Assembly: GCA_951213105.1 (NCBI GenBank)
Contig: OX578133.1
Coordinates: 138,675,203-138,739,202, forward strand
Origin: Amaurobius ferox
Taxonomy: Eukaryota > Arthropoda > Arachnida > Araneae > Amaurobiidae
Direction: 5' to 3'
Length of the DNA: 64,000 nucleotides
Of the stretch, positions 38,772-51,300 are shown in pieces (positions within the stretch are counted from its first letter, which is position 1; every line of letters starts with the position of its first letter). Position numbers and translations under genes: made by a program. The notes under the pieces were generated by a model. The model was not told the DNA's origin and made no database searches. It saw only the letters and a list, made by a program, of their open reading frames with translations.

Positions 38772-41700
38772 AGAGAGAGAGAGAGGAATAAATAAGAAAT
38801 ATAGATAGAGAAAGAAAAATTAAAAGAGAGAGAAAGTGAAGAAAAAAAAGAAGAAAAAATATAAAAAAGGAGAAACAGAGACTATATAGAGAGAAAGAGA
38901 AAGAAAGAAAGTGAGAGAGAGAGAGAGAAAATAAATAAGAAATAGAGATAGAGAGCAAGAAAAATTAAAAGAGAGAGAAAGTGAAGAAGAAAGAAGGAAA
39001 GATATAAAAAAGAAAAAAGCAGAGACAGGAAAAATATATAGAGATAGAGAAAAGTAAAAGAAGAGAGCGAGAGAGAGAGGGGGGGAATAAATAAAGAATA
39101 AAGAAATAGAGGTAGGGAGAAAGTAAAAGAAAAAGAAAAAGAGAAAGAAAGATGAAAAGAAAGTAAGAGAGACAAAAAAAAGAGATATAATGAAAGAAGA
39201 AAAGATATAAAGAAATAAGAAATAGAGATAGAGAGAAAGTAAAAGAAAAAAAAGAACGAAGGAAATATGAAAGAGAAAGAAAGGGGGAGAAAGAGAAGGT
39301 AAAATAAAAAGAAGGAAATAAGGAAAGATGAAAGAGAAGGGGGAGAAATTGAAAAGGAAAGCAAGAAAAAAAGAAAGAGAGAAGGACAAATGAAAAGAAT
39401 GAAATGGAGACAAAGTAAAAGGGAAAGAAAGAAAAGAAAGAAAAAGATAGAAAGAAAGGCAAAAAAGAGGAAAGCGAAAAAAAAGATAAAGAAACAAAAA
39501 CGAAGGAAATCCAGGAAGAAAGAAAGAAAAATAAGAAAGAAAGTACTAAAGAGGGAAAGGAAAGAGGGAAAGTAGGAAGAAAAGAGGGAAAGTAGAAAGA
39601 AAAGAGGGAAAGTAAAAAAAAGAGAGAAAGTAGAAAGAAAAGAGGGAAAGTAAAAAAAAGAGAAAGTAGAAAGAAAAGAGGGAAAGAAAGATAGAAAGGA
39701 AGATAGATAGATACATAGATAATTGATAGGTATATAAATAGTAGACAGATCGATTTATTAATAGATAGATACATAGATAGATAAATAGATTGATAGATAT
39801 AGCAACCGAGTCTCAAATGTGGTGAAAGTCGAATCTATATAATATTTGTCTAACGTGTTTTTGGTTTTCCAGATTCTCTGAAAGCCCTCAGATGACCTAG
39901 AGATCTTTGCATATATCATCGATTACGGAACGGAACCGAATATTCGACCTCCTCCCCTCCAGGGGTGAAGAAATTGGAAGGGTTTTCGTAAAGACACCAA
40001 AGGAACCGTAATGGTTCAGTAGGGTTTATACCCTCCAGAAGCCTTTGGTGACCTAGAAAGCTGAAACTTTCCCCATTTATAGTATGAGCCACAAGATTGA
40101 ACCTAGCTGAGTCAATTTTGGATTAAGGTGACTATATCCGATGCTAAGCGCTATAAATTGTTAAACGAAATTAAAACTTATTATAAAAAGTTGCAACTTA
40201 ATATTTTAAGAGTATTATATTTTATGTTGACAGGCTCCGATATCAATGAACTATAAAACGGCAAAGGGAGAGACAACGTTTCCCCTTATCCTTATGGCAA
40301 CTCTAAATGCAGTGCTCACCGGTTTTTATAATCACAGATATTGTCATATACTAAATATGCAAAAATCATTGGTTATTGCAATTCGTAAGTCGCTATCTTC
40401 CAGAATAAGTCCGAAAGCAGTTAAGCGATGTTATTCTCGTCTAGCAGGAACATGTTCGTCGCCTTGCAGAGACCTTCGAAGGAACGTGTTGTGGTTTTAT
40501 GGTCTGTTAGCATGTCTGGAAAAAAGAAAAGCTTCTGACGGTCAGCGCAAGCAAACATCCGACAACCGACATCTCAATGGTGTTCAAGTTTCTGATGGAA
40601 TGCCATTCTAATTCTACAGTCAAGAAAACTGCAGTGAAGGGTTAGTGAGTCGAGGGAAATGTCTTTCCAGACTCTTCACAAACTCCTCCATTGATTAAAA
40701 AGGCTTACTTTTTGCACACTTATAATCTCGACTACGGTACAGAACTTAACGGAACTGGATTTTTTATTGACTCCTGGGGGCGAAAAAAATGGGGGTGCCG
40801 AAAATGTTTTCTAAACCCTTCAGGAGCCTCTTCGTTGACCCAGAAGACTGATTCTTTTCACATTTATGGTATCGACTACGGTACATAACCTAACGGAAGT
40901 GAATATTCTATTTACCTCTCCGGGTGGGCAGATAAAATGAAGGCGGTCTCGAATAGTCTTTTTTAGACCCTCCAGAAGCCTCCTGATAACCTAGAAGGCT
41001 GAATCTTTGCACTCTTATAATATTGACTATCGGACAGAACTTAATGTAGCTGGACTTCCGGGAGAATTACCTCCGGGAGCAGAGAAAATGGATTTAAAGA
41101 AAAAAAGTATTTTTAGACCTTTAGAAATCTCGTTGGTTACATAGAAGGCAGAATATTTGCACACTTATAGTATCAACCATGGGCAGAATCTAACGTAATC
41201 TGATTTTCGAGCCTCCTCCCTGTTCCCTTGAGCGGATATTATTGATTTATTTTGAAGTAATTCCGTTAAGTAGCCCTCCGGTAATTTAGCTGAATCTTTA
41301 ATTATAGTATGGACCACTGGACCAAACCTAAGGGAGCCGGATTTTCGATGTTTTTCTCCCAGAGTAGACAAAATGCATGTTCATGGAGGAGGGTGGGGGT
41401 GGAAGAAAGAACAAAGTCTCTCAGAACCCTTCCGAAGACCACCAGGGATGCAAAAGGCTGAAACTTGACAACGGGACAGAACCTATCTGGGCCAATTTTC
41501 AATGGAGACACTTATTTCGACACTAAGCACCTAAATTTTTAAGCGTGTCAGTTCCCCTTGTTTTTGACCTGCTTAAATATACTAGTTAATTATATAAAAA
41601 ACAAGCACATTAAAATAACATTAATAACAGAACATTGCATTAAATGTTTTTAAAACACGAGTATGTATTATTTGTTCCGTTCAAACTCTTACTTAAATCA

Positions 41701-41929
41701 AACGACATTTGAAAGCTATGATAGCTCATTATAGAGATTAGATGATCTTACAGAAGTTTCTAGTTTTAAGATATTTTTCTGAGATTCTACGTTTTAAAGT
41801 TCAACTTTTTACTTTCCCTACAATACATGCTAATGTATAGTGTCGAAAATCACAGCCCGAGTTTTCGACGGATTTGCACGTTTTGGGATATCTAGAACAC
41901 GAAAAAACTAATTTTAGCGTGACGTCTGC

Positions 41930-42009
<80 letters not shown>

Positions 42010-45000
42010 TCTATCTATATATCTATTTGTCTATCTCTATATATCTCTCTATTTCTATCTCTCTCTTTATCTCAATTTGGACTTCGAAATAGTTTTACAT
42101 ATTATCATTTAGAAAAGTGCCAAATGAATTTAGAAATGTACCAATTTGTAGTACAAAACATTGTACCATGGATCTTGTACATCATTAGTTAGCTGTGAAA
42201 CAAGTGAAGTCATTGCCTTATATATGGAAAATTATATACTGCACACATCAGAATTTTTTCACAGATGTATGGGAATTATATATTCTAAAAGTATACCTAA
42301 ACACTCTTTAATTTTTATAGGAGCTAAAAACCTGTTTTCAGAGTTTTATCCTCTTTCTTATACTTTTATCGAATGATGAGTTCCAAAGCTTAGCTAACTA
42401 GATATAGAATTTGATATAAATAAAACGGTTAAAGTAAATATAATAACTTTCAAGGAGTTTCTAGAATATAATATATTTTACTGAACTTTTGATTATGTTT
42501 CTAAATTAAGATTAAAGAATCCGACGGAAAGATTATTATGGAAAATCTGAGCTTAAGGTAAAAACTAAATGCTAAAATTAGAAGTTGTAAATTTAATATA
42601 AAAAAATCGCTCTCTCTACAGAAGAAAAAAGAATGCAGAAGTTTGTATGAGTAGAGTATATATTTGGAGACATAGCATAGTACATATGTGAAATGCCTTG
42701 TTGCGAATAGGTTCTGGTTGCATTTAGATGAAAAGGATATGACTAATGAATTATCTTCTCACATGTTGCATATGGAAAATGTTTATTGTAGACCAAGATA
42801 TCTCAAAATTAGTAATACTTTTTGATGCTACAGGCCCTCTTAGACCTCCAAGCATTTTTCTCTCCATTACTTTTGAACGATATGTATCAGTTATAGCGGC
42901 ATATTGTTAAAAAATATATCAAAAATATTTATCTCAAGTATGATCAACTTTGGGTCTCCATAAACGAAATTATTTTCTTAGAAACCATTTAAGAAACTAT
43001 TCGAAAAATTAGCATTAGCACAGATATTTATTTTGGGGCCCTCCGTATCAAGGGGCTCGGGTCTGAAGATTGGGTCTTTCAAGATTGGGTCTTCTCTCTT
43101 TCAATGGGTACTGTAGCAGAGGTTACAGAATTATTTGATTAAAAGATAGTATTCATATATCACTGTAAAGTTTGAAAGATTTGACCTATTTTTGTTAAAT
43201 GTAAAAGTTGAATTTTCACGTGATTAAATTAAAAAGCAACATTCAGTGTATTTACGTTCAGATGTTGATTCTATGACACATAGGACGTATGATTGGAAAG
43301 CTTTTTTAAATTTATTATTTTGGAATTTAATGTTTAATGCAATACAGTTTTATTCATCTTGTTTGTGAAATACAGCTAACACAAGAGTTTCCCTTTTTAT
43401 TCATTTTATGATGTTCATGTACTGTTTAATCATGAAATTCACTTATGATTGATCAGTAGATTTTTCAGTTGGCAAATTTTTCATTAAGGTTGGTTTCAAC
43501 ATTGAAATTCATTTGCACACACATAATAATTACCAAGGGAATGGCTAAACATTTGTTCTTAAAATTAAGAAATACGAAGTAATTACGTTTAAAAATAAAA
43601 TATAATTATTTTATACTTAATTTGTTCTTTAAAAGCAAATGACATCATTTATAGGAAATTAACATGCCCGTATTAGTACATGTCGGAAGGATTAGAAAAG
43701 TGTTCGCGATAATATTCAGAAAATATGTATATGAAATTTTCAATTTTTTTAATATCATATTTGACTTTTTATATTATTCTTTTGAGTTTTAATAAGTTTT
43801 AATATGAGAATGATATATTTTTAAATTTCGACAATGTAGAGAGAAATTCTTTAAATCTTATTCTGAGTATAAATATGGCATAAATACATGTTTCATATGT
43901 AAATATCGTTTGGAGAATGACCAATCCGAGACTCAAAGGTCTTTGGGCCAGGCTGTGTTCTACATTTGAAACTATCTTCGATCTCTGGCTGGGTTCGGGT
44001 TTTGATGTTGTCGGATCGCGTCGGGTAAAAGTCAAAAATTTCTGCCAGTGCATCGAATAGAAGTATTTAACACGTAGAGGGTATTGGATCTCGTTAGGTT
44101 TCGTTTTATAACAAACGTCGTACAAATATCGTAAAATGTAATAATAAAATAATTTTTAGCCTAACAATAAACACCTTAAACAATAAATAATAAATCAGGT
44201 AGACAAAATAAAGCTGGAATTAGAGTGTTAAATGAAACTGCCTTTTGAAAATTAAATATTCTTTTATAAATGTAGATTGATATCAGATTTTATTCGCGTC
44301 GGATAAAAGTAAAAAAATTCTGCTCGTGCCGGCATCGAACACTAGTATTTAATACTTACAGAATACTGAATGAGGTTTGCAACCCGTTAGGTCTCGTTAT
44401 ATAACAAACGGTGTATAAATATAGTGAAATGTAATAAATCATTTCTAGCCTAATAATAAACATCTTAAACAACAAATAATAAAACAGGTTGGCAAAATAA
44501 AGCTGGAATAGAGTGTTAAATAAAACTGCCTTTTAAAAATTTCATATTATTTTATAAATGTAGATAAATATTTGATTTTATTCTTAATATCTTACCTTGG
44601 AATCTATTCCAATTATTTTTCCACATTCGTCGCAAGTATTTGAAAACACTTGTTCGTAACACCTGGTACAGTAAGGATGGTCGTCTCTTAAGACGTATCG
44701 TTGTCCAGTTAGGGTTTCATCACACTGCCAGCAGCAGAAATGACCCGAATGCCAGTCTTTGGACATCGCTTTTGTGTACTCTCCGGAGAAAATGAGCTGC
44801 ACATGAGAAAGTATAAATCACATTAATTATTAGAATTGATGTTTTTTTTACAATGCCATGTAAATTACACGACATAACATTATTTAACAGAAAGTGACTT
44901 TACACTGAGTATAAGTAGAAAGTTACTAGATTAATAATGTAATCTAGAAATGCGAAGGCTATGTTGAAAAATTTCAATATAAAATTAGTCTAATTCCATC

Positions 45001-48000
45001 AAAATCAATCGACCCTATTGTAATCGTAGAAATCCAACTTACAACATCAACTTTTTGTCAGAAAAAAGTTTGCGAGATTAATATATTTTATGAGAGTTTT
45101 TCACAATGTCATCAACGATATTGCCCTAGTTTGTATTTTAAAAGTTGTCTGTGGTCCGTTTCATTACTACTAAAGATTATGGCTTAGATATCAACGCTTA
45201 TATACACAGGGTAGTATAGAAGTGCAATTAATAGTCTTTGAAATATCACTGCTCTTCAACTTCACAAAATCATACCGAGAGAGGGATTCGAGCCGAATTT
45301 CGAGATCAGTGCTCTATGAACTGAGTTACTGACTTGTCATTTTTCTTCTTTTAAATTTGAAATCGGGACTTTTTAACCTTACACCCATTTCCCTTTATCG
45401 TACATTTCGTCTCTAATTCATATTCGTTCGTCAGAACAAAGTCATACCTAGACAGTGACTCGAACACTCAATCTTTTAAATTTAGTGACCAGTTAGTTCT
45501 TCACTGACAGAGCTACTGTGATCCTGCAAAGGAACATCACATCTTATTTGGGAGTTGACATACATGTAACATAATATGTGGTTATAAATATAGTTATAGA
45601 ACTTTGCCACTATGTACGAATTTTGATAAAATTTTTTGCATATTTAAACATAAATGTCTAACTAGATATTAACGATAGGTTCTATTATCCATTTTCTGGA
45701 AAATATCTTTGTTGTTTTGAAGAAAAATTATTTAAAAAACTTGTCACCGAAATAATTTTTTCAGTGACCAGTTTACGATTTAACAATGAAATATACAATC
45801 TTTCAATTTTGAAGGGAAATAGCAAAAAATGTTCCCTTCTTCTATCTAGCAGCTTTAAAATTTAATAACAGAATTGAATAATGTAGAATAAAGGGATAAA
45901 ATAAATACGATAAAACAATATTTAAAATTACCTTTGATAGTATGGCCATATGACGTATAAAATGCTCTAAAAGTTTAATGTGCTAAAATTTTAATGAAAT
46001 ATAGCATTTTTTGAAATTTAAACAAATACGATGAGCTTGTCATTATGTGTTTGCATTTAGCAATTTTTAAGAATGAATTTAAATGTATTACATGCATGAA
46101 TATTGCACAACATTGTATAAAACTATAAACATATATTTTTTACAAATACTAGTATTTTTGATACTTGTCTAGCTGCTGAGCCTAATAACAAATAGAATAA
46201 AGCTCAATCGGTTATACATTAGTAGGTTTACATATTTAGATTTTAATTTTTACGAAATATTGCAAAATGTCATAAGTTAAATAACAATATATATAAAATT
46301 AGAGCTACATTATTTCAAATCCATATATTATGAAAAATTTAAAAAATGTATTTGTCATCTTTTACATTCAATATTTTACTACCAGACTGTTATACTAAGA
46401 CTCAAACGAGTTGATGCCAAATGGACGAGCTTGATTAACAGCGGTGTAAAAATCAATGACAACACAAAATAAATGTGTTTTAGTCTAGAGAATGGCGAGT
46501 TTTAATTAATCACTATAAACAAAAACAAAGAGTACGTTACTTAATTGTTGTCTCTCCCAGTTGTCTGACCTGAGATCTAACCAACTAAGCAAATCTATTG
46601 AGAGTGAGAGAATCGCCTTTGGGAGGAGCCGTGGGCAGAGGTTATTTTGGAGGCAAAGATTAGAGTGCGAGAGAATTTATGGCAAGGCCAACAGACCCCG
46701 AGAAGAAGTTAATCAAGGACGGAAACAGATTCGGACTAAAAATAAAGATCTCCTGAAACTTTCTATCCTCCCTATCAGACCAAACATTGCATCCAATGAC
46801 GCTTTCCACTTCGATGTTATTGCATTTTTTGTTAGCCCAACAATATGACAAGACGCTTAGATACTTTTACAAAATCTTGGATGATTATCAGGGACGTATT
46901 TGTCATTTTGCCACCCATTGGTGGTAAAATTTTGCCGCCTCAGTTTAACAGTTTATTGAAATTTTGATGGTTAAAAAATCTTGATTGCATGCTCTTCCTG
47001 CAGTGTTATGTAAAGAAAACCACCTATGAAAAACACTTTTATGATAAGGCATAATATTATTTGATTATCTAATTAATAAAAAAATATTTATAAAATTCTC
47101 TGTCTTTGAGGCATACAAATATACATACAAATTCTGGGTTCTCTACAAAAATGTTTTCACGTGTCCCCTTCCATACTTTATTTTACACTCCTTATGTCCT
47201 TGTGAACCTTTCATGTCTTCACCTTCCTAAGGAAAAAAAAAAGAAAGAAACCTCTAGTGCCCGAGCCTCCTACACGAGTAATATTCGCCCCCCTATGGGT
47301 GGCGTCAATATTTTTCGCTATACGCTAGATCTATATGATATACAACACTGACATTTGTCACTTTTCATATTGTATTCCTTTTTCTAAAGATTTTACAGAC
47401 GGGAATAATCAATCAACTAAACAAGAAAAGTTATATATTGTCAGCCCCCCGTAATGCTTGCGCCACTCTAAGCAGGCTCTTAGCCAAGAATGAAACAAAA
47501 ATTTTGCACCCACTGCCTCTGTAATGTTTAAGAACATTGTTAATGCCTTACAAAATGTAACTATAACTATATCAGTATATAATAAATGATTCAAATTTAT
47601 GCTAATAACTTCAATTAAAGAATGAATCTAAAATTGTCAGATAAAATTGCAGGAGTTATAAAAATCGAAATTTGAACAACAAAAAATCTGATGTGGGCAG
47701 CCCATGACGTTATTTACAGACTCAAGTTCATTTTCTCTTTATTTCTGTAATAATTCATTAAATTGAGTCCTGGTACTTTTTGATACTGATACTTTTTTGG
47801 TTTTACTAAAATCATACGCAATCATTTCATTTTATGTTGAGTTGATCTGAAGTTATACGGTTATTTTATGCACACCCGAAATAATGGGGAATATTTTTAA
47901 AAGATTGGTTTCTATCACCAAATCTTTAAATTATTTTAACGAAAGGAAACATACCACCTTTTTCTTAAAGTTTATCCCCGCATTCAATCCATCAGGTTAA

Positions 48001-48349
48001 ATAGTAAGAAGAATCTTCTTGTTTGGAAGCCATAGATCAAAGAAGATAAGTTCAGCTTTCTTGGCACAAGACGATATGCATAATCATTTACGTACTCATC
48101 TATTTACATTTGTCTCATTAGCGAATATTAATTAAATTAAGCAAAAACACTTTTCATTTTTACTCACTTATGAAAGGTATTAAAACGTGTATTTATCTAT
48201 CTATCTAAATCTATGCATATATCAATCTATGTCCAGCATTTTCTCAGCTAAACCGTGGTTGGTGTCTAAAAAAATATTTTTCCTATAGACGACGGTTAGC
48301 TATTTATAACTAATAATAATAATAATAATAATAATTGGATTTTCGTAAC

Positions 48350-48385
<36 letters not shown>

Positions 48386-51300
48386 TAATTGGATTTTTAA
48401 TTATTTCCGTAAATCGAGCTTAATATCTTGCTGAACAATTTATAGCAATAAATTTACTTCATAGAGATGTACATTTGCTGTTGTAAAATATTAAAATGAA
48501 ATTCAAAATAAATTCTGATTCAGCTGTTTATTTATTTAGTAGTAGGTAAGTATAGTATACCCAATAGTAGATTAAAAGGACATAATTAATCGTCATATTT
48601 TCTTTACCGCGTAACGACCGCTATCCAGACGCACCGAACGTATACTTTGTTTTAGGTTCTATCTGTTCGAATTTAGCATTGTTGATATCTATCGTTCGCT
48701 GTGATTTGCTTTCGTAGCGAGTGGTTTAAGTATGCACTGCTATGAATCAGCCTACTCGCCAGCGTAGCGGGAGAATAATAATTGTATTGCTATTATAACT
48801 TCCCCCATAAAGAATCTTGTTCATCATATCTTACATATATTGCAAAGTAAAAGCTTCTTCAAAAAGTTACTTGGTTGGTCGCCGAAAGCGGCTCGTTATA
48901 TATAAAATATTGGTGCAATATCTATATTATAGAAGGAGTGTAAAAGAAATTAATTCTATGTACGTTATAATTTTTTTACAGTCCAAGTTGTGTTTTTATA
49001 TTTTACAGATTCTACTGTGTAATTTTTTACAGTTAGTCACACAGTTGGTTTTTTTACAGTTGGTCACTTAGTTGGTTTTTTTACAGTTGGTCACACAGTT
49101 GGTTTTTTTACAGTTGGTCCTTTAGAGCAGAGGTCCACCAATCTGGTGCTTGTGCTCATTAATTTGGTGCTCTCTCAAGTCATAAAAAGTTTGTGAGAAT
49201 ATTTGAAATGTGTATTTCTATTTATAAAATTTTGTTTATGAAAATAATATTTTAAATACTATACTACTTAAATAGATAAATATATAATTTAAATTGATTT
49301 ATATAAAATATGTAATTATCGTATATATTCACTAAGCATCACTAGAATTTACTATTATACTTGAAAGTAATAAAAATATTAAGAATTTCTGTTACCAACA
49401 CGAAATCCAATTTTAACCGTAATTTAAGTATATTGTATTAAAAGAGCGTAAATTTTTTTAACTACAAATATTCCTTTCATTAATATTAAAAAATATTTAT
49501 ATAGTCTACAAACATTTTGATTTTTCTGAAAAAATGTAATACTAGTACGTGTTGGAATTTAATACGAAGTGCTGGCATTCTCTAAAGAAATTAAACATAA
49601 TGCCGGTGCTCCTTATAAATAATATAATATAGTTTTGGTGCTCCCTGGAAAAAATTATTAGTGTTGTGTTCTGTAAAAAGTAACATATTACTGGTGCTTC
49701 CAAGAAAAAAAATTAACATAATACTGGTGCTCCCTAGAAGAATATGACATAAGGCTGGTGCTTCATAGAAGAATTGAACGCAATCTTGCGCTCACTTATA
49801 GTAAAAGGTTGCAGATCCCTGCTTTAGAGATATAAAATAAATATATGAATGCAGAAATGAACCATACTCTTTATTTTAATTGGATATTGAGATTTCATCA
49901 TTTAAGTGGTAAATAAAGGGGTATCAGATTCATTCATTGATAAGATTATATCGCAGATGTGTCATTAGTGAAGCAACTCGTAAGGGATTAAACTGTATTG
50001 AGTTATTATATCATTTAGTTGAACGATTATGGACAATGACAATATTAAACGATTATTAATCATACGAAACTTAGACATAGTATATCATATGCAGAAAATT
50101 CTGTAATAATAAATTAAGATACTGAAATGCCCGCAACACATGTTTTAAAAACATAAATTTACGATGTTCTTGCATCAAGTAATTTTTGTGTTATAAGGCT
50201 GGTAATTATGGTGATTCTGGGGTGGACACGAGAAAAACGTTATAAGTACTAAAGTACTGTATGATTTGTTATAATAGCACAATAATACACATCATAGTAT
50301 GCAAGATTACATGAGCAAATCTGGTGTATACCCACTTTATATTAATGCAAGCTGTATCCAGCTCAACGTGGACCAAAATTCTAGCAAAATATACTTTAAA
50401 CGTTTCAAGGTAGTTTTTGAAGAATAAAAGTTTTCATCACTTTATAACAAGAATGGTTTTATACTGAAGCACAATTTTGAGCTCTATAGAAGTCATTTAA
50501 ATGACAAGATAGAAGTCAAGGGCCACAATTTCAGACTTTCTCAAACTGATACTCTGAAAAGAGATATAAACGGACATTAATATCATATTTCTTTATTTCG
50601 GCCAATTAAGAAAAATCGAAGGTTTGAATCCACTTTGTAAAATGTGCACAAAAGAATAACAAAATGAGTAAATTAAAAATATCCAAGTACAAATGAAAAT
50701 CATTATGTTAATGGTAAAAGCGCGTTGTTTTGAAAAATATATGATGGGACACGTTTCTTGTATTCTAAAATCCCAAATTTTTTGAAAATATTATGAAACA
50801 AACGGAGGGAAACTCTACACATGTTTATTTTTAGAATGCAAACCTGAGCAAGCATTTGAAATGCTTATATTTCACAAACAGTATACCTGATTTTCGTAGG
50901 GAATATATAATATAAAGAAACTTAAAATTTACAATTATATGCAAATTTCTGTAGTATTCGAAATGACATTGTTATTTAAAACATTTAATTTAATTCTTTT
51001 AAAAATCAGTATAAAACTCTCTCTTCTGGCTATACAAAATTATCTTCACAGGCAGATCTGAAGCATAAAATATCCTGCTACGTTTGTAAAAAATACCACT
51101 TTCAACAATTGGCTAAACACAATATATGAGTTAATTGGCTAAACACAATATATAAGTTAATTGGCTATATGAGTTCTAAAAATATTTCCCAAAATAAAAC
51201 AGATGACGTAAGAATTTCAAAATGTCAAAATTTCCCGTAATCTTTGAACCCAATGGCTGTAATTGATATTATCCAGTCAAAAATGCAATTCTGATAAAAT

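Larger units (their letters stand above)
33860..44595 (-). other. Lmpt intron 2
   Basis: 10.7-kb GT-AG intron. It contains a SINE tail (34020-34079), a miniature LTR element (37245-37749), a polypurine tract, a ~147-bp degenerate array, CT/CTAT microsatellites and a tandem duplication next to the donor. 34100-37240 is AT-rich with a 14-C run at about 34188, and holds nothing recognised. 42100-44000 likewise. Confidence 0.85.

Noticed and set aside
38820..39816. Long minus-strand frames (160-283 aa) rich in Ser, Leu, Phe
   Set aside because: They are translations of the polypurine strand's complement. No stops arise because the tract has almost no purines in that sense; there is no domain or codon bias.
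40246..40611. 121-aa plus-strand frame within the tandem array gap
   Set aside because: No recognised family. It lies in an intron between degenerate repeats. It remains possible that it belongs to an unidentified insertion.
44584..44802. LIM protein starting with Met at 44802
   Set aside because: The Met codon is in the intron; the acceptor AG at 44798-44797 and the family alignment place the exon start at 44796.
49555..49800. CRISPR-like or regulatory array of CTGGTGCT units
   Set aside because: The units are degenerate and lie inside a hAT element with clear termini.
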